Below are positions 23,925-32,322 of a stretch of DNA of 37,401 nt, in pieces (position 1 is the first letter of the stretch; every line of letters begins with the position of its first letter). The position numbers and the translations under genes were made by a program. Source of the stretch: Candidatus Iainarchaeum sp. GTDB lineage: Archaea > Iainarchaeota > Iainarchaeia > Iainarchaeales > DTGL01. The notes beneath the pieces are model-generated. The model was not told the DNA's origin, did not search any database, and saw nothing but the letters and a program-made list of their open reading frames with translations. Location of the stretch: NCBI GenBank assembly GCA_021163505.1, contig JAGGVE010000028.1, positions 1-37,401 on the forward strand. Reading direction: 5' to 3'.

Positions 23925-25054
23925 AGCTCAACAATATCGCGATTTTGGACAACATACTCTTTAGCCACTTTTTGGCCTGGGAACTTTGTGCTCCCCCATA
24001 CGCGAGCGTATTTTAAGCCCTTATAAAAGTCCCGGTGAAGAGCTTTAGCAACATCTTCTATTGTTGAGCCTGCAGGCAAAGCCATTGGTTTTTCAGCTGG
24101 TTTCCCGCCAGGCTTCTTGGTAAAAATGAGCACCACATTAAGCAGTTTGAATAGAGCCTCTTTAAGCTTCTTCTTTTCTTCTTCATCAAGCTTTTTAATA
24201 ACAATTGCTTTCATCTTTTTACTTATCTCTTCAGGAATGTTGGCGTTACCAAACTTATCAACGATTATCGCTAAAGCCTTTTTATACACAAGCCGTTTAT
24301 TGAGTGCCCTATCAATCTTCTTATAGTCAGCAGGCTCTGAGATTATAACACTAATGTTATGCAAACCCTGTTTTTTAAGGTAGTTTTCCAAATCTTTTTT
24401 TGGCATCTGCAGGTATCTCTCGCCTACAATCGCCAAGCCCTGAAACTCTGATTTCTTTATCACAATCTTTGGTTTGCGCTCATTTAGCAATATATCTGCT
24501 TTTATTAGCTCTTTCATAAGTACATTGAATTCGTAGAGCGCATTGTTTGCATCTAACACCAAAGCAACAGCATCAGCGTTTCTTATTAAACCCAAAAGTT
24601 CTGTGCCGCGAGCCTTCCCTTGGCTGCTTCCCTCAATAAGTGCTGGAATTTCTACAAGCTGGATCTGAGCTTTGTTATATTCCATCATCCCTATTGCTGG
24701 TTCCTTCGTTGTGAAGGGATAGCTTGCAACCTCCACATCGGCATTGGTTAATGCTTTAAGCAAGGTACTCTTCCCAGAGTTTGGCATTCCTACAAGAACT
24801 ATCTGCCCAATGCCTTCTTTTCTTATACCAAGCGCCCTGCCGGTTGCTTTCTTTCTTTGCTCCTCTTGCTTCTCAATTTTCTCTCTGAGTGCACGAATCT
24901 TCCTGCTTATCTCTGCTCTTAAATTTTCTGCACCTTTATGGTCTGGCGCATACCTCTGCATCTCGAGCAAAGCGGCAAGCTTCTCTTCCAAGGTCTTAGC
25001 GTCTTCATACTTCTTTTGCGCCAAAGCAAATTCAATAGAAACATTAGTAGGCAT
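23915..25054 (-). CDS. DRG/OBG-type GTPase with TGS domain
   Basis: 379 residues: an N-terminal helical region (about 1-80), a G domain with P loop GMPNSGKST (near 89-97), switch I YPFTTKEPAIG, and a C-terminal TGS domain (last about 75, ending VVQNRDIVELYC). This is the layout of archaeal DRG proteins, which associate with ribosomes. The G3 motif reads VEIPALIEG instead of the usual DLPG(I/L)IEG, and the usual (N/T)KxD G4 motif is not obvious (VIKKSE). So nucleotide hydrolysis or specificity may differ. It converges on the surface-protein pair with a 10-base overlap. Confidence 0.9.
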   Translation of the reverse strand: MPTNVSIEFALAQKKYEDAKTLEEKLAALLEMQRYAPDHKGAENLRAEISRKIRALREKIEKQEEQRKKATGRALGIRKEGIGQIVLVGMPNSGKSTLLKALTNADVEVASYPFTTKEPAIGMMEYNKAQIQLVEIPALIEGSSQGKARGTELLGLIRNADAVALVLDANNALYEFNVLMKELIKADILLNERKPKIVIKKSEFQGLAIVGERYLQMPKKDLENYLKKQGLHNISVIISEPADYKKIDRALNKRLVYKKALAIIVDKFGNANIPEEISKKMKAIVIKKLDEEEKKKLKEALFKLLNVVLIFTKKPGGKPAEKPMALPAGSTIEDVAKALHRDFYKGLKYARVWGSTKFPGQKVAKEYVVQNRDIVELYC

Positions 25055-25102
25055 ATAGAACTGCTTATAAAAAAGTGTTAAAAAGAATTTGAATTTTGAA
25101 TA

Positions 25103-25870
25103 CTACCTTGGCCTTCTATGACGCCTTGAACGAGCTCGCTGCCACGCATCAACAAGCCTATTTAAAGTCCTTTTTGGCAGTTCACCGGTTGAGCTTGTAC
25201 TAATTTGTGTTCCATTCGCAAGCATTCTTTTTGTTAACCTAGCTTCTGCGCGCAAAGATTCTCTTAGCACATCTTTTGCATCTGCTGGACGAAAGGGCAG
25301 CCCCATAGCAACCGCCTTTAAAAGAGCGTGATCACCCTTAAAAAATCCAGCCATTTGAATCAATTCTTTTTGACCTAAGCGCGTAATGTGCTGCAAAGGC
25401 ATTAGCTCCCAAGGAATCTTCAACTTTTGTGTAGAGCGAACCCTTTTTGGAAGTGACCTAATAAGCTCAGCTAGCCTGTCCAATGGATGAACATTATTAA
25501 CAATTCTCCTGCAATCAATAACCTCAATACCCTTAATCTCTGGCAGTTCAACCTTGGCGCTGTGGAATTGATAATAATGGAAATTTGTCACTATAAGCTG
25601 TGCAGACGGGTTTATTTTATTAACGACACGGAGAAAATCAAAGGGAGGAATATCAGGAGGTTTGCCCTTTACAATTTGACCCACTGTAATGTCGCAAATC
25701 ACTGCATCATAAGATTTGTTGCGAACAAGCTCAATCGCATCAGAGCTTCTACTGCAAACGTCTATCGCTAACCTGCCAGAAAACTCTTTTTTAAGTCTTT
25801 GCTTAAACCTTTCAAAACCCAGAGGAGTAACACCAACAAAAAGAACTCTGATTTCTTTTCTTCGCTTCAC
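25103..25870 (-). CDS. receiver-like domain protein, unknown function
   Basis: 255 residues starting at GTG 25870, with GAGGT eight bases upstream. The first 125 residues resemble a CheY-like alpha/beta fold: RVLFVGVTP, then DAVICDITVG with an Asp where a receiver phosphosite would be, then QLIVTNFHYY. The second half is helical and basic, ending ARSRRHRRPR. No histidine kinase is visible, and the receiver assignment rests on pattern only. The basic tail could bind nucleic acid. Upstream lies the ureohydrolase gene on the same strand, about 115 bp away. Confidence 0.65.
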   Translation of the reverse strand: MKRRKEIRVLFVGVTPLGFERFKQRLKKEFSGRLAIDVCSRSSDAIELVRNKSYDAVICDITVGQIVKGKPPDIPPFDFLRVVNKINPSAQLIVTNFHYYQFHSAKVELPEIKGIEVIDCRRIVNNVHPLDRLAELIRSLPKRVRSTQKLKIPWELMPLQHITRLGQKELIQMAGFFKGDHALLKAVAMGLPFRPADAKDVLRESLRAEARLTKRMLANGTQISTSSTGELPKRTLNRLVDAWQRARSRRHRRPR

Positions 25871-25986
25871 GATAATACCTCACACAAATAAAACACACCA
25901 ATAAAAGAAATGCATAACTCAAATAAAAATTTGCTTCCTGGCATAAATTCCCAATTAGCAAACTACTTAGCTACTAACTACTTTGC

Positions 25987-26832
25987 CTATTTTAGGCTTG
26001 CTAATATTTCTGCTAAAAGCTTTGCTGCTAAGGCAGTTGTTAAATCGTTTTTATCTCGTTTAGGATTAACCTCAACAATATCAAGGCCAATCAATTTTAG
26101 TTTTGCAAGCTTTTTTGCAAGAGAACATAGCTGCAAAGGAGTCAGGCCAAAAGCAACAGGGTCCGAGACGCCGGGAGCAAGCGCCGGGTCTATAACATCG
26201 ATATCGATGCTTAAATAAACATTCTTGCAAACGCGCTCCTTTATCATGGAAAAAACTTTTGCAACACTAAGTTCTTCCAATTTGCTTGCTGGCACTAAAA
26301 GAAGTCTATTTTTCTTTGCGCTTTTTAGTTCTTCTTCGCGAAAAGCCCTGAAGCCTATGCAAGCGCTTTTACTGAGCTTCAACTGTTTTAACTTTGAAGC
26401 ATCACTGAGCACAGAACCATAAAAGCTTCCTTCGCTAGCAACCATATCAAGATGGGCATCAAAGTACACAATAGAGAATCTTTTATGAGCGCTTGCTAAA
26501 CCTTTGAGCGCATTGAGCGTGCAACTATGGTCACCGCCAAGCATCACTGGCAACTTATGCAAACCAACGATTCTGGCAACAAATTCAGTTACTTCATCCT
26601 TAAACACATTACCAATATCATACAACTTTTTCTTTATGGGTCCGCTCTCCGGATGCAAAACAAAGCGCTTTCCGGTTAATGTTGAACCAGAATAATATTT
26701 CAGCGAAGCGGCTCTTATCGCTTGCGGAGCCTTTTCAGAGCCAGCATAGAGGGATTCTTCGCTACTTGCAACACCAAACAGAACAGCTTCAGCATCATTC
26801 AGCGAACTGCAATTCTGCCAAGCGATTTTCAT
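25987..26832 (-). CDS. speB: agmatinase/arginase-family ureohydrolase
   Basis: Manganese ureohydrolases split agmatine, arginine or related guanidines to urea. The 281 residues contain all metal motifs: LGGDHS (His near 102), FDAHLDM (D125, H127, D129) and SIDIDVIDPALAPGVSDP. Archaeal members are most often agmatinases for polyamine synthesis, but arginase activity cannot be excluded from sequence. Its ATG overlaps the stop of the NTPase gene upstream (26829-26832, ATGA), so the two form an operon. Confidence 0.92.
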   Translation of the reverse strand: MKIAWQNCSSLNDAEAVLFGVASSEESLYAGSEKAPQAIRAASLKYYSGSTLTGKRFVLHPESGPIKKKLYDIGNVFKDEVTEFVARIVGLHKLPVMLGGDHSCTLNALKGLASAHKRFSIVYFDAHLDMVASEGSFYGSVLSDASKLKQLKLSKSACIGFRAFREEELKSAKKNRLLLVPASKLEELSVAKVFSMIKERVCKNVYLSIDIDVIDPALAPGVSDPVAFGLTPLQLCSLAKKLAKLKLIGLDIVEVNPKRDKNDLTTALAAKLLAEILASLK

Positions 26833-27383
26833 CTTTTCATCTCGGAAAAATTATTGGGCTCTGTTTCATAATACTTTGGATTTATAAATTTGGCTAAAGC
26901 GAGCAACACAGCCTGCTCAAATACTTTGCTACGAACTACCAAACAATTGGTTAGTATTCCAACAGCGCCCTGTTTCTTTTTCGTATCGTTTTCCCCAATA
27001 AGTTCGTCCATAACTGGACCTAATTCTCTGCCTTTACGTATCTCTTTAGCTACCTTTTCAGGCAATTCAATCTTTGATGTGCAGGCCAAGCCGAGCTTTC
27101 CGTTTTTATCAACGACTGCCACCCAGCCGCACAAAAACATGCCGTGCTTGGTTTCAACAACCGTGCCTTCAAGCCCAAAGCCAAAATCCGCATCTAACTT
27201 TTCCAAAGCACTCTTTGCTCTATTTATTGCTCCGCGAATCGCTTCTTCATCACCTTTGGGCTGGTAGCTAACACCTGATTTAGCATAAATACCTTGCACC
27301 TTCGCATTATGCCAAAGCTTTTGGATGGCGGAGCGCACAGCTTCGATTTTCACAGGATTTGTGGTACCAACAGCGATAAGCAT
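26829..27383 (-). CDS. non-canonical purine NTPase, YjjX/DUF84 family
   Basis: Members hydrolyse inosine and xanthosine triphosphates, removing damaged nucleotides. The 184 residues start MLIAVGTTNPVKIEAV, the family N-terminus. They continue with GVSYQPKGDEEAIRGAINRA, DFGFGLEGTVVE and a GPVMDEL and KKKQGAVGILT region, all diagnostic. A TTG at 27392 would add three residues; ATG 27383 matches the usual start. It is the first gene of a pair with the ureohydrolase (4-base overlap). Confidence 0.9.
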   Translation of the reverse strand: MLIAVGTTNPVKIEAVRSAIQKLWHNAKVQGIYAKSGVSYQPKGDEEAIRGAINRAKSALEKLDADFGFGLEGTVVETKHGMFLCGWVAVVDKNGKLGLACTSKIELPEKVAKEIRKGRELGPVMDELIGENDTKKKQGAVGILTNCLVVRSKVFEQAVLLALAKFINPKYYETEPNNFSEMKR

Positions 27384-27434
27384 ATTAGGCAAAAAACTGC
27401 AAAAAATATAAAACCTTTTTTAAGTGCTGAATGC

Positions 27435-28511
27435 TTAAGAATAGTGCATGATTAGAGAATTTCCTTTGCAGTAGCGCATCTCAGTGCAAGCATTACTAAA
27501 ACCGCTAAGCTCAAATACACTCGGCATTAAATCGTAAGCAGTACCATCTATAAGAAAAATATTTTCATCGCTAACAAAAATAAAAGGAATTTGCTTAGCG
27601 AAAACTGTTTCGCTATACGGCTTGCTTGCATGATGGCCGTTGCATTGTAAGCAATCAAAAGCCATTCCATGATCTGCGGTAATGAAGAAAAGGACATTTG
27701 AATCTGCAAGCTTCTTGACCAGCGGTTTTAAGTAACTGTCCAAGCCCTCAATACAGTTTATATATTCTGAAGCTGAGAGATTGTGAGCGCATTTATCAGT
27801 GCCTTTGGCGTTTGAGAAAAGGAAAAATTCCTTTTCAGGAAAACGCCCTTGCAGGAACTTTATGAGCTTATAATCAGTATCAATTATAAACGCTGAGTAT
27901 AGAACAAAGAAATTAACATCGCGCTCTTGAAGCTTATAATTTGCAGCATTCTTGGCTTGCTCCCTGAGGAAGCTTGCAACCTCTTTTGCTTCTTCGCTGC
28001 TGCTGTTGAGCTGCACTCTAAAATCAAACAAGTCATTATCATAGAGCACAACATCAAACTCGTTACGAGCTTCTTTGAAATCGCCTGCTTCGCTAACCAT
28101 TATGCATAAATAACCCTTGCTTCTATAAAAATCGCAGACGCTTGCAATGCCAAAATCATCAACGCATTCCTTTATAGAATCCCATTGCCTGCCACAATCG
28201 CCAGCTATATAATAGAGACTATGCGCTGCTGTAGTTTTTGTAAATGGTTGCTCCAAAACAGCACTTTTGCTGTAAAAGCGCTCTATACTTTTCAATCTTG
28301 CTTTTTTTAGAAAAACACCATCAAGCATTATTTGGTGCTCACTTAAATTTTCCAAATAGCTTGCTCCAACACCGTCAAGCACTAAAATAAAAACACTTTT
28401 AGGTTCTTCTGATACGGGTTTCTGTAAAAATAGGCTGGTAAAAAATAATAAAAGCAAAGCGAGTGAAAGCAACGCTCCAAATAAAAGAAATTTATTGTTT
28501 TTAAGGCGCAT
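27435..28511 (-). CDS. membrane-anchored alkaline-phosphatase-superfamily hydrolase
   Basis: 358 residues from ATG 28511 (MRLKNNKF). An N-terminal membrane anchor (about 7-26) precedes a catalytic domain with metal motifs in order: FILVLDGVGASYLE, a TKTTAAHS stretch that may hold the nucleophile, FFITADHGMAFD and GHHASKPYSE. This is the sulfatase / phosphodiesterase / phosphoglycerate mutase superfamily; substrate cannot be told. The CLQCNGHH pair of cysteines is unusual. The open frame extends eight codons further, but that is within a palindromic element whose box A lies 27 bp before ATG 28511, so a leaderless start is preferred. Catalytic domain predicted extracellular. Confidence 0.85.
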   Translation of the reverse strand: MRLKNNKFLLFGALLSLALLLLFFTSLFLQKPVSEEPKSVFILVLDGVGASYLENLSEHQIMLDGVFLKKARLKSIERFYSKSAVLEQPFTKTTAAHSLYYIAGDCGRQWDSIKECVDDFGIASVCDFYRSKGYLCIMVSEAGDFKEARNEFDVVLYDNDLFDFRVQLNSSSEEAKEVASFLREQAKNAANYKLQERDVNFFVLYSAFIIDTDYKLIKFLQGRFPEKEFFLFSNAKGTDKCAHNLSASEYINCIEGLDSYLKPLVKKLADSNVLFFITADHGMAFDCLQCNGHHASKPYSETVFAKQIPFIFVSDENIFLIDGTAYDLMPSVFELSGFSNACTEMRYCKGNSLIMHYS

Positions 28512-28520
28512 ATTTAAAAA

Positions 28521-28591
28521 AAGGCTATTGAACATTTTAAATTCTTTCTAAATCCCCCTAAAAGAAGAAATAATGGCTATTCAACAACCTT
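28521..28591. repeat. palindromic element, copy 3 (promoter of the phosphatase-family gene)
   Basis: A 71-bp element with ends AAGGCTATTGAAC and TATTCAACAACCTT, TTCTTTCT in the left half and AGAAGAAA in the right half, in the same layout as copies 1 and 2. The left arm gives a TTTTAAAT box A 27 bp before ATG 28511, the same spacing as in copy 2. Flanking TTTAAA repeats are too AT-rich to count as target duplications. Confidence 0.7.
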
Positions 28592-28659
28592 TAAATGCTT
28601 TACCAAATCAATTAAATAGTAATTTCCACTATATTTTTTAGCTATATAAAGGGGTTTGT

Positions 28660-29151
28660 ATGTTAACAGCAATACTTGCAACAGTTGTGTTCGGCCTGGC
28701 CATAGCAAATATAGTGCTTTCTTTGAAAGGAGGAGAAACCGCAAGCAGCATTATAAAAGAGAATAAACCAGCAGAACAGAAAAACGGCAGCTTAAATTCG
28801 GTTGTGCTTTTTGGCAATAATAATGGCGCAAGCGAATTAGCCAAAATAAAGAGAGAGCTTGCACTTATAAGAAATGATTTGCAAAAAAATCATTCAAGGG
28901 TTGATTTTGCATTCAAGAAGATCCATCAGATAGAAAATGCGCTTGGCAAAAACAATATGGGCAATCTCGCATACAGCAATCTTGCAGACAAAGTAGCAAA
29001 GCTTGAGGATTTCAAAAGAGAAGCACTTATAGAGATAGAGGCAATAAAGCAACATTTACAGCTTCCAACCAAAAAAAAGGAAAGCTTTAATAAAGATATA
29101 GAAGAAAAGATTCACAGGTTAGTTTTCAGGTCTAGAGAACTTCTAAAGTAA
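28660..29151 (+). CDS. membrane-anchored coiled-coil protein, unknown function
   Basis: 163 residues. One N-terminal membrane segment (about 2-22, LTAILATVVFGLAIANIVLSL) is followed by a polar linker and a long heptad-rich helix (about 62-120, LAKIKRELALIRNDLQKN onwards), then a basic helical end. The topology suggests an anchor with a soluble coiled coil. I recognise no family. The 3' end overlaps the convergent RNase HIII gene by nine bases. A GGGGTTTG stretch precedes the ATG. Confidence 0.7.
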   Translation: MLTAILATVVFGLAIANIVLSLKGGETASSIIKENKPAEQKNGSLNSVVLFGNNNGASELAKIKRELALIRNDLQKNHSRVDFAFKKIHQIENALGKNNMGNLAYSNLADKVAKLEDFKREALIEIEAIKQHLQLPTKKKESFNKDIEEKIHRLVFRSRELLK

Positions 29152-29847
29152 CCTGCTTTTCCATGTTTTTCTTTGGTTTTTATTGGGGGATTTCTCGCGA
29201 GCTGATTTGGCCAAAACGCTCGCTGCACCAATAACAGGACACTTATCATCGCCACCGACAATAAATTCTGCATCGCAGCCTTTTAAGGGAGAACCATCTA
29301 CACGAACCTTAAAGGTTTTTCCAGGGATTTTAAAGAGTTCTGGTGCAATATTGATAAATCTCTTTTGCAGCTCGTTCATCGTTAGGCCAGCTCGCCTTGC
29401 TTCATCAATGAACTCCGGAGAAAACGAAACAGTAACACTCGCTAATGAATTTTCTTCAACTATTTTTGTCTTTTCTTCAAGCTTCTTTATCTTCTTGCTG
29501 TCCCTGAGTTCGCGCATCTTGTTTTTGTCTGCAAGCACAGCAGCAATAGTAAAATTGCCAAAATGCTCGCCCCTGCCAGCTTCATCAATACCAAGAATAA
29601 GCTCTTTTTTGCTAAGCATCTTTTTCAAAATTTCATTAGCAACTTTTTTGCACTGCTTACCTTGAACAACGAGCTTGCCAGTTTTATAAAGAGTTACTGT
29701 ACAGCCAGCGATAAGCCAACGCTTCTCCTCAAAGGGAGCCGAAACCTTTTTTTTAGAATATTGAGAAAGAACCTTTATTATTTTTCCCTTTTCCTCTTGC
29801 GAAAAATTGAGCACTACTGGTTTTACAGCAGCAGATTTATTTTGCAA
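29143..29847 (-). CDS. rnhC: ribonuclease HIII, shortened C-terminus
   Basis: Cuts RNA in RNA/DNA hybrids. The 234 residues have the TBP-like N-terminal domain diagnostic of RNase HIII (about 1-80, with IAGCTVTLYKTGKLVVQGK). The RNase H domain follows, with D88-E89 (GIDEAGRG), D184 (VRVDGSPL) and D200/D201 (GGDDKCPVIGAASVLAK), so the catalytic carboxylates are present. After SAREK the usual 40-50 residues are missing and the chain ends RKTWKSRLL, which resembles the normal family terminus, as if an internal segment were deleted. It overlaps the valS stop by 11 bases, forming an operon. RNase HIII is uncommon in archaea. Confidence 0.88.
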   Translation of the reverse strand: MQNKSAAVKPVVLNFSQEEKGKIIKVLSQYSKKKVSAPFEEKRWLIAGCTVTLYKTGKLVVQGKQCKKVANEILKKMLSKKELILGIDEAGRGEHFGNFTIAAVLADKNKMRELRDSKKIKKLEEKTKIVEENSLASVTVSFSPEFIDEARRAGLTMNELQKRFINIAPELFKIPGKTFKVRVDGSPLKGCDAEFIVGGDDKCPVIGAASVLAKSAREKSPNKNQRKTWKSRLL

Positions 29848-32218
29848 CTACTTCACTCCCTTTTTCAACAATAAGCTGTTTTACGCGCATTGTTTTTTCT
29901 ATCTCATTCTTTATTCCTTCAACACTTTTTGGACTTGGATGCAACAGAGTTACTCTTTCCACCTCTTCAGCCAGCGAAATATTCTTTAGCTTCTTCCACT
30001 TTCGCAAAGCGGCTATGCATTCCATTGCAATCCTGCCAAGCTTTAATGCTTTTTCATCTTGCCAGCTTTTTTCGGCTTTAGGCCAAGCGCTTATATGAAT
30101 GCTCTTATCCTTTTCGTATTTTCTGAAAAGGAGTTGATAGAGCTCTTCTGTAACAAATGGGATGAAAGGTGCAAAGAGTTTTAGCTGGGTCAAAAGTGCA
30201 GTATATAATGTCCATAATGCTGAGTCTTTCTCTTTGCTGGAATAAAGCCTATACTTTATCATCTCAAGATAGTAATCACAAAAAACGTTCCAGAAAAACT
30301 GCTCAGCATACATCTTCGCTTTGCTGTATTCATAATGCTCAAATGCTTGCGTGCATTTTTCAATAACTTGGCTCAATTCAGCAAGCAACCATTTATCAAC
30401 AATATTGAGCTTTCTGGGCTTTTTAGGCTTTTCCTTAATGTGCATTGAAGCAAAGCGCGCTGTGTTCCAAAGCTTTGTTGCATGCCTTATGCCTGCCTGC
30501 AGATCCTCTTCTCTGAAGTTTAGGTCTTCGCCGAGCTTTACGCTTGCTGCCCACCAGCGCAATGCATCTGCTGAGTATTTCTCCATCATATCCAAAGGCA
30601 GCACTACGTTGCCTCTGCTCTTGCTCATCTTCCTACCATGCCGATCTAAGCCATGCCCAGAAATCATAATATTTTTGAATGGTGGCTTGCCTGTATGGAA
30701 CAAACCCATCACAATAGTGTTGAAATCCCAGAAGGTAATAATGTCATGAGCATTCGGCCTTAAGCTCATTGGATAAAGCATCTTGAAGCGCTTATGCTTT
30801 ATGCCTTTATCCCAGCCGGCATTTATCAAAGGGGTTAACGCACTAGTGGCCCAGGTATCCATCACATCCTTTTCTGGCTCAAACTCTGTGCTGCCACACT
30901 CACACTTTTTATTGGGTTTGTCTCGCAGCGGGTCAACGGGCAATTGCTCATAATCCGCTAAAATTTCTTTACCACATTTCTTACAATACCACACAGGAAA
31001 AGGAACGCCAAAGTAGCGTTGCCTTGAGATGCACCAATCCCACTGCAGGCCGTTAACCCAATTTTCATAGCGAACACGCATATGCTCAGGCCACCACTTT
31101 ATCTTGCGACCTGCTTTAATGAACTCTTTCTTGAGGTCCAAATATTTAATAAACCACTGCTTTGTGAGTAAGAATTCTATTTCGGTATCGCAACGTTCAT
31201 GCACATTTACAGTATGCTTTATTGGAACCTGCTTCACAAGAAGCCCTCTTTCCTTCAAATCATTTATTATTGCTTCTCTAGCTTCTTTAACACTAAGCCC
31301 TTTATATTTACCAGCAAGTTCATTCATAGTGCCATCCCTAGCGATACTTATTTTAGGCTCAAAATTGTATGCGTAGAACCAATCAACATCGGTTAAATCA
31401 CCAAAGGTGCAGAACATAACTATGCCTGTACCTTTATTTGGATCTGCTCGCCTATCAGCAATTATCGGAACATAGAAATCAAATAAAGGCACTTTAGCTT
31501 TCTTCCCGACAAGGTGCTTATAACGCTTATCCTCAGGATGCACAAAAATAGCGCAGCAGCTTGCAAGCAGTTCTGGACGCGTAGTAGCAATCTCAATCTT
31601 ATTACCATCTTCAAGTTCAAAGAGTATATAATTGAATGTTGATTTAAGCTCTTTATCTTTAAGCTCTACCTGGGCAATAGCGGTTTCGCACTTCGGGCAC
31701 CAAATAGTGGGGGCAAGCTTTCTATATACGCGACCTTTCTTATAGAGTTTGAGAAAAGATGCTTGCGATATTCTCTGCACACGAGGTTCTATCGTTCTAT
31801 ATACCTCGCTCCAATCGCAGGAAACGCCCATACGCTTAAATACTCGCTCGTATTCTTGTTCAACTTTGCGCGAGGTTTCTAAGCAAAGCTTAACGAACTC
31901 GCTTCTAGGCATGTCTTTAGCTTTTACATTGTGCATTTCCTCAGTAAGCCTTTCAGTAGGCAAGCCATTATTATCATAGCCGAAAGGATAAAAGACATTA
32001 TAGCCGCGCATCCTTTTGTAACGAGCAATAAACTCTGCTTGCGAGTATGAAAACGCGTGCCCTATATGCAGTTTTCCGCTTATTGTTGGTGGAGGCGTAT
32101 CTATACTATAGACTGGCTTTTTCGAATTGGGCTGAAATTTATAGATTTTTTCGCGAGCCCAAAGGTCATTTATTCGCTCCTCTAGCTCCTTGAAGTTTGG
32201 CCTCTTTGGAAACTCCAT
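29837..32218 (-). CDS. valS: valyl-tRNA synthetase
   Basis: Charges tRNA-Val. 793 residues, class I: HIGH motif at 51-54 within the PPPTISGKLHIGHAFSYSQ context, a CP1 editing domain (FNYILFELEDGNKIEIATTRPELLASC), MDTWATSALTP, and KMSKSRGNVVLP. The TISGKLHIGHA and DTWATSALTP patterns mark ValRS rather than IleRS or LeuRS. Length is on the short side; many ValRS exceed 850 residues, and the C-terminal region is compact. A zinc-ribbon-like stretch with CKKCGK and CECGS lies in the middle. RNase HIII follows with an 11-base overlap. Confidence 0.96.
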   Translation of the reverse strand: MEFPKRPNFKELEERINDLWAREKIYKFQPNSKKPVYSIDTPPPTISGKLHIGHAFSYSQAEFIARYKRMRGYNVFYPFGYDNNGLPTERLTEEMHNVKAKDMPRSEFVKLCLETSRKVEQEYERVFKRMGVSCDWSEVYRTIEPRVQRISQASFLKLYKKGRVYRKLAPTIWCPKCETAIAQVELKDKELKSTFNYILFELEDGNKIEIATTRPELLASCCAIFVHPEDKRYKHLVGKKAKVPLFDFYVPIIADRRADPNKGTGIVMFCTFGDLTDVDWFYAYNFEPKISIARDGTMNELAGKYKGLSVKEAREAIINDLKERGLLVKQVPIKHTVNVHERCDTEIEFLLTKQWFIKYLDLKKEFIKAGRKIKWWPEHMRVRYENWVNGLQWDWCISRQRYFGVPFPVWYCKKCGKEILADYEQLPVDPLRDKPNKKCECGSTEFEPEKDVMDTWATSALTPLINAGWDKGIKHKRFKMLYPMSLRPNAHDIITFWDFNTIVMGLFHTGKPPFKNIMISGHGLDRHGRKMSKSRGNVVLPLDMMEKYSADALRWWAASVKLGEDLNFREEDLQAGIRHATKLWNTARFASMHIKEKPKKPRKLNIVDKWLLAELSQVIEKCTQAFEHYEYSKAKMYAEQFFWNVFCDYYLEMIKYRLYSSKEKDSALWTLYTALLTQLKLFAPFIPFVTEELYQLLFRKYEKDKSIHISAWPKAEKSWQDEKALKLGRIAMECIAALRKWKKLKNISLAEEVERVTLLHPSPKSVEGIKNEIEKTMRVKQLIVEKGSEVVAK

Positions 32219-32260
32219 TTACATCAGCTCTAATAAAACTGCCAAAAAACTAATTTAAAC

Positions 32261-32270
32261 CTTATATAAA
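32261..32270 (+). promoter_or_regulatory. box A of upp, which decides its start
   Basis: CTTATATAAA is centred at about 32266, only 12 bp before the first in-frame ATG (32278). Transcription would start about 26 bp downstream, near 32292, so ATG 32278 would not be in the mRNA. ATG 32323 is the next candidate and gives about 30 nt of leader. Confidence 0.6.
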
Positions 32271-32322
32271 GAGCGAAATGCATAAACACAATTTAAAAAC
32301 CTTTTCTGAGAAGATTATTCCA

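Noticed and set aside
32278-32322. Upstream ATG start for upp
   Set aside because: It lies about 12 bp from the box A centre, so it would not be transcribed; the added residues do not match the family.
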